Position numbers and translations under genes: made by a program
Shown: piece after piece, positions 14,503 through 20,921 of the stretch
How positions within the stretch are numbered: position 1 is the first letter of the stretch
Layout of the letters: each line of letters starts with the position of its first letter
The notes under the pieces: generated by a model
What the model saw: the letters and a program-made list of their open reading frames with translations, nothing else
Database searches by the model: none
Told to the model about the DNA's origin: nothing
Source: RGIG9041 sp045593905
GTDB lineage: Bacteria > Bacillota > Clostridia > Oscillospirales > QAKW01
Reading direction: 5' to 3'
NCBI GenBank assembly: GCA_045593905.1
Contig: JAZNXL010000060.1
Coordinates: forward strand, 1-20,921
DNA: 20,921 nt

Positions 14503-16458
14503 ATGAAGCTTAATAAGCTCAAAAAACTAATTGCAATTGTCATAGTCTGTTTACTGCTTTTAACCTGTGCAGGCTGTAACTATATAAAAAGACCTGACGG
14601 AGCAAAAAATAACAGTACCGACAACAGCAACCGTTTGTTGCAATTACTTGTAAAGGACCAGTTTGTTCCAAAAGACGAACCTAAAGAGGAACCAGAAGAA
14701 CCCGAAGAGCCTGAAGAACCCGAAGAACCCGAGGAGCCCGAAGAACCCGAAGTTCCTGAAACGCCCTTTAACGCACCCGGCGATGTTCTTTCAAAAATCA
14801 GCGGACTTTTAAACTCACTTGCCGAACAGCAGGTTGATGCTACAAGCGCAACAGGTGTTAAAGACGAGCTTATGGCAAGCCGTACAGTAACCGTTGCATT
14901 GCCCTACGAACTTTTCGACAACCAAGACGAAATAATCGCAAACATTGCATCAAAGCTTAATATGAACATTGAAGTTCAAATAATTTCTCAAGATTATCTT
15001 GAAACAATGCGCAGAAATGTTTTAGGTGCTAAAAAAATCGACCTTATGTATGTTGACCAGTCAGCATGGGGTTATTCGCAACACATCACACAAGAGCTTT
15101 CACAGTTTGTAAACTTTAAAGTTGGCGACAAGCTTGGAACCTTCAGCTCAACGCTTTCAAACAAGTTTGTAATCGGTAGCGACGACGACAAGCAGCTTTA
15201 TGTTGCATCAGGTATTTCATCGCCTTACCTCCTTGTTTACAATAAAAATAACATTGTTGTTCCCAATACAAAAATCACAGGCGATACATACACATCTGAA
15301 AAAGAAAAACAAAGCGAAGACTACGTTGCTGAAGAATACAGCGATATCGAGGTAAAAGACCCTGTAACAATGTACCAAAACGGTAGTTGGGGTATCTCGG
15401 CATTTACCGAAATCTTAAAGGCAAGCACAACCGCAGGCAGAGTTGGTCTTGTATCGTTCTTGAACGACGATAGAAACCTTGATATATGGTTTGGTATGCA
15501 AGACAACGCAGGCTTTTCAATCGACACTGTTGCTCACAACCCGCTTGTTGATACATCACTTGTTGACGACGAGGGCCTTGATACAGTCGGCGGACATATC
15601 GATACCGTTCAGTCACTTTATTGGTCGGTAACAGGAAAAGACCGTTCAAACTATGTAGCAAACTTTGTTGATATTGGTCACGGTGACGGTAACGCAAATC
15701 AAACCAAGTGGCTCGATACTCTTAAAAAGGTTGCAGGTACATATAAAGGCAACGACTTTGTAACCAACTACTCATTTATGGCTATTGATATTAGCGAATA
15801 CCAGGCTGTTATGGAATATGCCGAACAAAACGATATTGACCTTGAGGTTGTTCCTATGCCTTACGGTGTAGAGGTTGAAAAGGCTGTAAGATACGGCGAA
15901 GCTGACGAAGACGGCTATTACTATTCACCAAACGGAAATACAATGCAAACTTACGTTGCATCAAGCGTTGGCGGTTTCTCGGTTACCAAAACCTGCGAAA
16001 ACCCGTCAGTTGCACTCCGCGTTGCCGAAGAAATTACAGTAGCTTGGCAAGAGCAGGTAGAAGACAAAGCAACAAGCAAGATGGATAACGACGTTAAAGT
16101 CCTTTACGAGTCGGCAAAAGCTGTTCCGGGTGTTTCGTTCTTCCGTTCAATCTACCGCAATACCGCATCTGAATACCACAAAACAAACGGTGTTGAAATT
16201 TCCGACCGCTTATCGCCTAAGCAACAAACAATGTACCAAACATTCTTAACCTTCAGCGAATATCCCGAGTCATTGGTACAACCGCTTTACAATAAAAACA
16301 CACCAAAGGGCGCTTACTCACCTGTGCTTTATAAATCGTGGAGTGAGTTTATGTACGGTAAACAATCAGAAAACGACGAAAACTCAACAATCTCGTCAAC
16401 AATCTTGCCTATAATTTCAATGGCATACTTACCGCCCTCAATGTTATTTGTTGAATAA
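14503..16458 (+). CDS. Extracellular solute-binding lipoprotein with acidic EEP spacer
   Basis: This protein has 651 residues from the ATG at 14503, which follows GGGAGGTAATTGCGC. A TTG six bases earlier is the alternative start. Residues 1-24 form a lipoprotein signal ending LLTCAGC, with C25 as the lipidated residue. The -3 position is Cys rather than the usual Leu. Residues 58-86 are a run of EEP triplets, a rigid acidic spacer to lift the domain off the membrane. The rest (about 125-651) looks like a family 1 extracellular solute-binding fold: RTVTVALPYEL, then VQIISQDYLETMRR, DLMYVDQSAWG and a late SVGGFSVTKTCENPSVALRVAEE. No permease or ATPase gene lies beside it, so it is an orphan receptor or works with a distant transporter. 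The ligand is unknown. Confidence 0.82.
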   Translation: MKLNKLKKLIAIVIVCLLLLTCAGCNYIKRPDGAKNNSTDNSNRLLQLLVKDQFVPKDEPKEEPEEPEEPEEPEEPEEPEEPEVPETPFNAPGDVLSKISGLLNSLAEQQVDATSATGVKDELMASRTVTVALPYELFDNQDEIIANIASKLNMNIEVQIISQDYLETMRRNVLGAKKIDLMYVDQSAWGYSQHITQELSQFVNFKVGDKLGTFSSTLSNKFVIGSDDDKQLYVASGISSPYLLVYNKNNIVVPNTKITGDTYTSEKEKQSEDYVAEEYSDIEVKDPVTMYQNGSWGISAFTEILKASTTAGRVGLVSFLNDDRNLDIWFGMQDNAGFSIDTVAHNPLVDTSLVDDEGLDTVGGHIDTVQSLYWSVTGKDRSNYVANFVDIGHGDGNANQTKWLDTLKKVAGTYKGNDFVTNYSFMAIDISEYQAVMEYAEQNDIDLEVVPMPYGVEVEKAVRYGEADEDGYYYSPNGNTMQTYVASSVGGFSVTKTCENPSVALRVAEEITVAWQEQVEDKATSKMDNDVKVLYESAKAVPGVSFFRSIYRNTASEYHKTNGVEISDRLSPKQQTMYQTFLTFSEYPESLVQPLYNKNTPKGAYSPVLYKSWSEFMYGKQSENDENSTISSTILPIISMAYLPPSMLFVE

Positions 16459-16462
16459 AATT

Positions 16463-16497
16463 TTAACCGAGAGCCTTTGGCTCTCGGTTATTTTTTT
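16463..16497 (+). terminator. Terminator of the lipoprotein gene
   Basis: An 11-base perfect stem AACCGAGAGCC/GGCTCTCGGTT with a TTT loop, followed by A and seven T. It starts about six bases after the stop. Confidence 0.93.
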
Positions 16498-16507
16498 CAC
16501 TTTCCTA

Positions 16508-16552
16508 CATAAAATATTTAAGGCGACAACAATAATACAAACTTGTTACCTT
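16508..16552 (+). promoter_or_regulatory. Putative sporulation-type -10 and hairpin before the DUF975-like gene
   Basis: CATAAAATA at 16508-16516 fits the CATANNNTA -10 of sigma-K type (sigma-E -10 elements look similar). No AC dinucleotide sits at the expected -35 distance. Three bases on, AAGGCGACAA (16520-16529) pairs with TTGTTACCTT (16543-16552) with one mismatch and one G-U. The hairpin ends at the ribosome site AAGGAAG. The arrangement resembles the cotJ leader at 19837-19882. Confidence 0.35.
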
Positions 16553-16611
16553 AAGGAAGTGATATAATCAAACGTTCTGATAACATTAACCGCGTTATAA
16601 TAAACGCAATT

Positions 16612-17388
16612 ATGGTTGCTATTGTGTTTGTTTTAGCGGTAGCAATAGTAATAGTGGCAATATTTATGTTTTTTAAAAAAGGCGAGTTTGTATCGGCATT
16701 CAGAGATGAATTAGATATGTCACCTTTGTTTTATATAACGGCGCTCACAGTAGTTTTTTTATCAAGTATAGTATACACGCCCTTTTCGTTCGGTATTTCA
16801 AAATACCTTATCAATTCAAAAACCAACACCCAACGCTTTGCCGATATTTTTTATTTGTTCAGCCGTCCGCGCCTTTTACTTAAAGCCGTTGTTGCAAACA
16901 GCATAAAAAAACTAATTATAGCGGGCTACAGAATAGTGGTGCTGTTGTTTGCGGTAATGTTTGAGTGTTTGCTGTTTGCTGCCGTTTTGTTTTTTAAAAC
17001 AAATAATATTGAAAAAAGCATCTCGGTGCTTGTTCAAAAGGCATCGTTTGCCGCAACCAACGGTGTGTTTATTTTTTTTACCGTAATTGCCTGGGCGCTT
17101 GTGATTTTGCTTTTTATATATGTTAAAACAAAGTACATTCTTTGCAAATACGCACTCATTTTAAAACCCGAGATTTCGGCGCTCCAGTCAATTCGTATAG
17201 GCAGGCGTGCCGTAAACAAAAAGATATTCAAAACTGTTGCCTTTTATATTAAATATGTAGCAATTTATATGTTCGTGTTTTTAACGCTGGGGCTTTCGGG
17301 TGTAAAATCGGTAAAAAACACGCGCGATAGCTTTAGCCTGTACGCAATCGGGCTTGTAAAGAACTATTGTGACATGTTAAATTTTTAA
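16612..17388 (+). CDS. DUF975-like integral membrane protein (true start probably upstream)
   Basis: The protein has 258 residues from the first ATG, with about five hydrophobic helices and little extracellular sequence. RFADIFYLFSRPRLLLKAVV and ILKPEISALQSIRIGRRAVN, followed by TVAFYIKYVAIYMFVFLTLG, resemble the paired motifs of the DUF975 family, whose function is unknown. The coordinate given is the first ordinary start codon, but no ribosome site precedes it. The frame stays open upstream to a TAA at 16552, and a good site AAGGAAG (16553-16559) is followed by ATA (16564) and ATC (16567), giving (M)IKRSDNINRVIINAI before the present Met. The true start may therefore be non-standard. It has no terminator before the penicillin-binding protein gene. 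Confidence 0.68.
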   Translation: MVAIVFVLAVAIVIVAIFMFFKKGEFVSAFRDELDMSPLFYITALTVVFLSSIVYTPFSFGISKYLINSKTNTQRFADIFYLFSRPRLLLKAVVANSIKKLIIAGYRIVVLLFAVMFECLLFAAVLFFKTNNIEKSISVLVQKASFAATNGVFIFFTVIAWALVILLFIYVKTKYILCKYALILKPEISALQSIRIGRRAVNKKIFKTVAFYIKYVAIYMFVFLTLGLSGVKSVKNTRDSFSLYAIGLVKNYCDMLNF

Positions 17389-17394
17389 CAGCTA

Positions 17395-17422
17395 TTGAAA
17401 AATACCGCCAATGTGATATAAT
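17395..17422 (+). promoter_or_regulatory. Sigma-A promoter of the penicillin-binding protein gene
   Basis: TTGAAA (17395-17400), a 16-base spacer and an extended -10 TGATATAAT with TATAAT at 17417-17422. It begins six bases after the stop of the DUF975-like gene. Confidence 0.7.
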
Positions 17423-17456
17423 TTACTTGTAATTTTTTAATAAAGTGGATGAAAAT

Positions 17457-19802
17457 ATGCTAAAAGACATCTTAAAAAAAATAGTTGCAAAACTTATAAA
17501 ATATATAGAACTGCTGCAAAGCTGGTATACCAAGTTTAAAAACCGCCCGCGTAAAAAATGGTCTTACCGCACAAAGCGTATAGTTATGGCAATAGTTCTT
17601 ACCTTTGTGCTGACAGGCGTTTTTACAGGCTCGGTGTTTGCATGGTATGTTTTTGGTTACGTTGACGGCGAGTTTGACCTTTCATACCTTGATAACTCGC
17701 TTAACTATACCTCGGTTCTTTACGGTGTTAAAGACGGTGAGGTTGTTGAGGCCGAAACACTACACGGCACCGAAAACAGAGTCTGGGCAAATATTGACGA
17801 TATTTCAAAGCACCTTCAAAACGCGTTTGTCGCAATCGAAGACGAGCGCTTTTATAAGCATAGCGGTGTCGACCTTAAGCGTACCTTTGCCGCAGTTATC
17901 GGCTTTGTAACAGGCAACGACTCGTTCGGTGGCTCTACCATCACCCAGCAGCTTGTTAAAAACTTAACCGATGACGACGACCATACCATCACCCGTAAAA
18001 TACAAGAGATGCGCCGTGCGTGGTACCTCGAAAGCCAATACCGCAAGCCTCAAATATTAGAGGTGTACCTTAACACAATTTACCTCTCGCAAGGTGCTTA
18101 CGGTGTAGAGGCGGCATGTCAAAAATACTTTGGTAAATCAGCAGCTGAGCTTACAATAGCCGAGAGCGCGTGTATTGCGTCAATTACAAAATCACCCGGA
18201 TATTACGACCCGATTAAAAATCTCGAAAATAACAAACGCCGAGCAACAAACGTTATAAATAAAATGCTCGAGTGTAAAATGATAACAAAACAAGAGGCAG
18301 AGGCGGCAAAAGCCGAAACTCTCGACTTTTCAAAAGGCGCAACGTCAACTGGCGCGGGTGTTAAAAGCTACTTTGCCGATGCTGTAACAGATGCCGTTAT
18401 TGCCGACCTTGTTGAGCAAAAAGGCTATAGCAAGCTATATGCCGAAACACTTATCTATTCGGGTGGTCTTCAAATATATACCACAATGGATGTTAATGTG
18501 CAAAAGGCAGTTGACAGCGTTTATTCTGATAAATCAAACTTCCCGCAAATTTCGGCACGAGATAAAGACGGTAACAGAATAACCCCCGAAAGCGCCATTG
18601 CTGTTATTGATAACTCAACAGGCGCATGCGTTGCTCTTTACGGCGGTATCGGTGAAAAGACCGACGCCCGCGGACTTAACCGCGCAACCCAATCTTATCG
18701 TCAGCCTGGCTCGTCAATCAAACCGCTTTCAACCTATGCACCCGCTATTGAATACGGTGTTTGTGTTGACGGCAACAACGCACTTTCGCCCTCGTCAATG
18801 ATACTTGACTGGTATATTGACGAAGAAGAGCAATACCCGCGAAACCAGACCCGTGTTGAGTCTAACCAAAAGGTAACTCTCACTGCAGGCGTTGCGCAGT
18901 CACTTAATACGGTTGCTGCAAGGGTAAATATGGCCCTTGGCTTTAAGCGCAGCTTTAATTTTATGAAAGATAACCTTGGCTTTACCTCGCTTGTTGCAGG
19001 CAGCGACGAGAACGTTGCAGCACTCGGACTTGGCGGTATGACCAAAGGTCTTAACGTTTATGAAATGTCGGCAGCTTACGCATCGTTTGCAAACGACGGC
19101 ATATATACAAAGCCCTATCTTTACACAAAGGTAGTTGACCAGAACGGCAGAGTAATACTCGAAAATCAGGTCGAAACCAAAACCGCAATGTCAAAAGAAA
19201 CGGCGCGCGTTATGAACCAAATGCTCGCCTATGCGGCAACATACGGTACAGGTACTCCTGCTCAAATCGGTACAACCGAGATTGCAGGTAAAACAGGTAC
19301 AACATCAAGCGACTACGATAGATGGTTTGCAGGCTATACCGCTTACTATTCAGCAACAGTTTGGTATGGCTACGACCAAAACACAACAGTTGTATACGGT
19401 GGTGCAAACCCTGCCGCTGTAACCTGGAAAAAGGTTATGTCAAAGGTGCATCAGGGCAAGGCATATAAACAGCTTAATCGCCCCGAAACGCTTGTAAGCG
19501 CCGACTACTGCTTTGAAAGCGGTATGTTGCTCACACCTAATTGTACCAACCCCGCAACAGGTCAGTTTTTACCCGAGGGCGTTCCTACGGAGGCTTGTAC
19601 ATTACACGCATCCCCTGTAACTCCCGAAACGCCTGAAACGCCTGATACACCTCAAACTCCGGATACGCCGGCAACTCCCCAAACTCCTGTAACACCCCAA
19701 ACACCTGTAGTTCCCGAAACTCCAGTGGTTCCCGAAACACCTGTAGTTCCCGAAACACCCAAGGTAGAAGAAACTCCGGTACAGGAGCAACCAACTGAAT
19801 AA
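17457..19802 (+). CDS. Class A penicillin-binding protein (PBP1A-like)
   Basis: This is a bifunctional peptidoglycan synthase of 781 residues from the ATG at 17457. A GTG at 17445 would add four residues, and neither start has a strong ribosome site. One membrane helix lies at about 41-66. The glycosyltransferase domain (GT51) shows AIEDERFYKHSG with catalytic E128, then GGSTITQQLVKN and EVYLNTIYLSQGAYGVE. The transpeptidase domain has S419-S-I-K422 (acylated serine S419), S482-L-N484 and K612-T-G-T. From about residue 720 the chain becomes a tail of PETP/PQTP units, found as a linker or wall-spanning tail in many Gram-positive PBPs. The protein polymerises and crosslinks glycan strands outside the membrane. 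It has its own promoter and a terminator. Confidence 0.94.
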   Translation: MLKDILKKIVAKLIKYIELLQSWYTKFKNRPRKKWSYRTKRIVMAIVLTFVLTGVFTGSVFAWYVFGYVDGEFDLSYLDNSLNYTSVLYGVKDGEVVEAETLHGTENRVWANIDDISKHLQNAFVAIEDERFYKHSGVDLKRTFAAVIGFVTGNDSFGGSTITQQLVKNLTDDDDHTITRKIQEMRRAWYLESQYRKPQILEVYLNTIYLSQGAYGVEAACQKYFGKSAAELTIAESACIASITKSPGYYDPIKNLENNKRRATNVINKMLECKMITKQEAEAAKAETLDFSKGATSTGAGVKSYFADAVTDAVIADLVEQKGYSKLYAETLIYSGGLQIYTTMDVNVQKAVDSVYSDKSNFPQISARDKDGNRITPESAIAVIDNSTGACVALYGGIGEKTDARGLNRATQSYRQPGSSIKPLSTYAPAIEYGVCVDGNNALSPSSMILDWYIDEEEQYPRNQTRVESNQKVTLTAGVAQSLNTVAARVNMALGFKRSFNFMKDNLGFTSLVAGSDENVAALGLGGMTKGLNVYEMSAAYASFANDGIYTKPYLYTKVVDQNGRVILENQVETKTAMSKETARVMNQMLAYAATYGTGTPAQIGTTEIAGKTGTTSSDYDRWFAGYTAYYSATVWYGYDQNTTVVYGGANPAAVTWKKVMSKVHQGKAYKQLNRPETLVSADYCFESGMLLTPNCTNPATGQFLPEGVPTEACTLHASPVTPETPETPDTPQTPDTPATPQTPVTPQTPVVPETPVVPETPVVPETPKVEETPVQEQPTE

Positions 19803-19833
19803 AAAAACGGTGTTTTTAACACCGTTTTTTATT
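19802..19833 (+). terminator. Terminator of the penicillin-binding protein gene
   Basis: AAAACGGTGTT (19804-19814) pairs with AACACCGTTTT (19818-19828), followed by further T. It starts at the stop codon. Confidence 0.9.
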
Positions 19834-19845
19834 TTGCATAGAATA
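19819..19845 (+). promoter_or_regulatory. Putative sporulation sigma-factor promoter of cotJ
   Basis: AC (19819-19820), 16 bases, then CATAGAATA (19837-19845) matches the Bacillus sigma-K pattern AC-N16/17-CATANNNTA. A sigma-E factor, known to drive cotJ in B. subtilis, is also possible because its -10 is similar. The AC overlaps the preceding terminator stem. No sigma-A promoter was seen. Confidence 0.45.
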
Positions 19846-19882
19846 AGGTGATAAGAACAATCTGACTTGTTTTTGTCACCTT
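19845..19882 (+). promoter_or_regulatory. 16-bp hairpin or operator upstream of cotJA
   Basis: AAGGTGATAAGAACAA (19845-19860) pairs along its whole length with TTGTTTTTGTCACCTT (19867-19882) if two G-U pairs are allowed, around a six-base loop TCTGAC. There is no T-run after it, so it is not a terminator. It straddles or directly follows the expected transcription start. AAGAACAATC at 19853-19862 also fits the SpoIIID consensus WWRRACARNY, though such a short degenerate match may be chance. Confidence 0.5.
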
Positions 19883-19913
19883 AAATTGATACCACTTTAA
19901 AGGATTGATTTTT

Positions 19914-20129
19914 TTGGATTATTTTACAATTTATCCGCCCGGTTTTATGAATATGGGGCAAAACGATTATGTTCAAAATAACAATGCTCAAAATAACGGA
20001 CAGGTACTCGCAATGTCATATGTACCAATGCAAAGCTGGCAAAAATTATATGAATACGACAAGGGACTTATGCGCGGCACAGTATTTGAAGAGCTTGACC
20101 TGCCCTTTAAAGGAGCGAGTATGAGATGA
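19914..20129 (+). CDS. cotJA: Spore coat-associated protein CotJA
   Basis: This 71-residue protein carries the CotJA signature LAMSYVPMQSWQKLYEYDKG, followed by GTVFEELDLPFKG. It is a small component of the spore coat or inner coat layer made in the mother cell with CotJB and CotJC. The start is taken as TTG at 19914 because the ribosome site AAAGGA ends nine bases before it. The TTG at 19905 directly abuts that site. The N-terminus (MDYFTIYPPGF, then an N/Q-rich stretch) is not part of the conserved core. The stop overlaps the cotJB start by four bases (ATGA). Expression is expected only during sporulation, given the upstream CATANNNTA-type promoter. Confidence 0.88.
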   Translation: MDYFTIYPPGFMNMGQNDYVQNNNAQNNGQVLAMSYVPMQSWQKLYEYDKGLMRGTVFEELDLPFKGASMR

Positions 20130-20389
20130 CCGAACGCCAAAAATGTTTAATGCGTGTTCAAACCTACGGTTTTGCGCTTGACGAGGCAAACTTGTTTTTA
20201 GATACCCATCCTCACAGTAAACAGGCGCTTAACTACTATCACGACACACTAAAGAAATATAATGCTGCCGTGGACAATTTTGTTGCAAACTACGGTCCGC
20301 TTGAGGCTACCCAAGTAACCGACCGTAACCATTGGACATGGGCAAGTCAATGTATGCCTTGGGAGGACGACTGTAATGTGGAAATATGA
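20126..20389 (+). CDS. cotJB: Spore coat protein CotJB
   Basis: This 87-residue protein has the typical CotJB layout: LMRVQTYGFALDEANLFLDTHP (given here in one phrase as the conserved helix, residues 8-29), then YYHDTLKKYNAAVDNFVANYGPL and a C-terminal WTWASQCMPWEDDCN. The tryptophan- and cysteine-containing end (WASQCMPWE) is a family hallmark. CotJB works with CotJA and the catalase CotJC in the coat of B. subtilis spores. The ATG lies within the ATGA overlap with cotJA, with AAAGGAG ten bases upstream. It overlaps cotJC by 14 bases, so all three genes are translationally coupled. Confidence 0.92.
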   Translation: MTERQKCLMRVQTYGFALDEANLFLDTHPHSKQALNYYHDTLKKYNAAVDNFVANYGPLEATQVTDRNHWTWASQCMPWEDDCNVEI

Positions 20390-20921
20390 AAAACGCTTGC
20401 AATACCCTGTAAGAATTAAAAAACCCGACGGCAAAGCCGCAAAAATAATAATGTCGCAGTTTGGCGGCCCCGACGGCGAGCTAGCCGCATCGCAACGCTA
20501 CCTTTCACAGCGCTATGCAATGCCATATAAAGATATAAGCACTCTCTTAACTGATATCGGCACCGAAGAAATGGCACATATGGAGATTGTGTCGGCAATG
20601 ATACGCGAACTCACAAAAGACCTTACAACTGACGAAATTGAAAAAGCAGGTCTTGCGCCTTATTTTGTTGACCACACAATAGGCTTGTGGCCGCAATCAA
20701 GCGGCGGAGTACCGTTTACCGCAACCTATTTTCAGTCAAAAGGCGACCCTATAACCGATCTTACAGAAGATATGGGCGCTGAACAAAAGGCTCGCACAAC
20801 CTACGATAACATCTTAAGGCTTGTAGATAACCCCGACGTAAAAGACGTTATAAGATTTTTGCGCGAACGCGAAATCGTGCACTTCCAACGCTTCGGTGAA
20901 GCGCTCAGGAACGTAACCGAC
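20376..20921 (+). CDS. cotJC: Spore coat manganese catalase CotJC (3' end beyond the window)
   Basis: The first 182 codons are present and the frame is open to the last base. The fold is the ferritin-like four-helix bundle of di-manganese catalases. Ligands are visible in the expected order: E35 (DGELAAS), E65-x-x-H68 (TEEMAHME), E136 (GAEQKAR) and E166-x-x-H169 (REIVHFQRFGE). SGGVPFTATYF lies between the two helix pairs, as in this family. The enzyme would decompose hydrogen peroxide in the spore coat. The ATG at 20376 overlaps cotJB by 14 bases and is preceded by GGGAGG at about nine bases. Only a short C-terminal segment should be missing. Confidence 0.94.
   Translation, partial: MWKYEKRLQYPVRIKKPDGKAAKIIMSQFGGPDGELAASQRYLSQRYAMPYKDISTLLTDIGTEEMAHMEIVSAMIRELTKDLTTDEIEKAGLAPYFVDHTIGLWPQSSGGVPFTATYFQSKGDPITDLTEDMGAEQKARTTYDNILRLVDNPDVKDVIRFLREREIVHFQRFGEALRNVTD

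Noticed and set aside
19605..19795. A CRISPR-like series of short repeats
   Set aside because: The periodic units are in frame and encode the PETP tail of the penicillin-binding protein. There are no unique spacers of constant length.

Overview
The window looks like a chromosomal piece of a low-GC, endospore-forming anaerobic member of the Clostridia, probably an uncultured gut-type relative of the Oscillospirales. The evidence is the cotJABC spore-coat operon, the AbrB/SpoVT regulator, S-layer homology (SLH) domains, strong AGGAGG-type ribosome sites, AT-rich sigma-A promoters and TAA-dominated stops. The placement below class is inference. There is no prophage, transposase, CRISPR array or RNA gene in the window, and no gene-free stretch longer than about 250 bases.

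Plus strand, 1-4981: the 3' end of aspS is followed by a four-gene operon whose members overlap by a single base (TAATG). It encodes a GldA-like ABC ATPase, a GldF-like permease, a GldG-like auxiliary membrane protein and a DUF4340 protein. This is a complete transport or envelope system of unknown substrate.

4982-8526: a secreted transglutaminase/SLH protein (plus strand) converges on an FAD oxidoreductase with a Rieske tail (minus strand). The pair is bracketed by two copies of a roughly 137-bp MITE-like repeat in opposite orientation, each with degenerate terminal inverted repeats and two internal hairpins.

8527-11555, minus strand: abrB-like regulator, metG and a TatD-family nuclease, an order that recalls abrB-metS-yabD of Bacillus subtilis. 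The abrB-like gene is divergent from pduL (11695-12267), with clear back-to-back sigma-A promoters.

12302-17388: a membrane-anchored TPR/chitobiase-like/LRR surface protein (minus), a small DUF2508-like gene, an orphan solute-binding lipoprotein with an acidic EEP spacer, and a DUF975-like membrane protein that seems to lack a normal start codon.

17457-20921: a class A penicillin-binding protein with a Pro/Thr-rich tail, then cotJA, cotJB and a partial cotJC (manganese catalase), translationally coupled. A 16-bp hairpin lies just upstream of cotJA beside a CATANNNTA-type sporulation promoter. A similar promoter-plus-hairpin arrangement precedes the DUF975-like gene.

Much of the window serves the cell envelope: transporter, S-layer protein, LRR protein, lipoprotein, peptidoglycan synthase and spore coat. 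The least explained items are the paired repeats, the shared sporulation-type leaders, the missing start codon and the Gld-like operon. No wholly new defence or mobile system was found.
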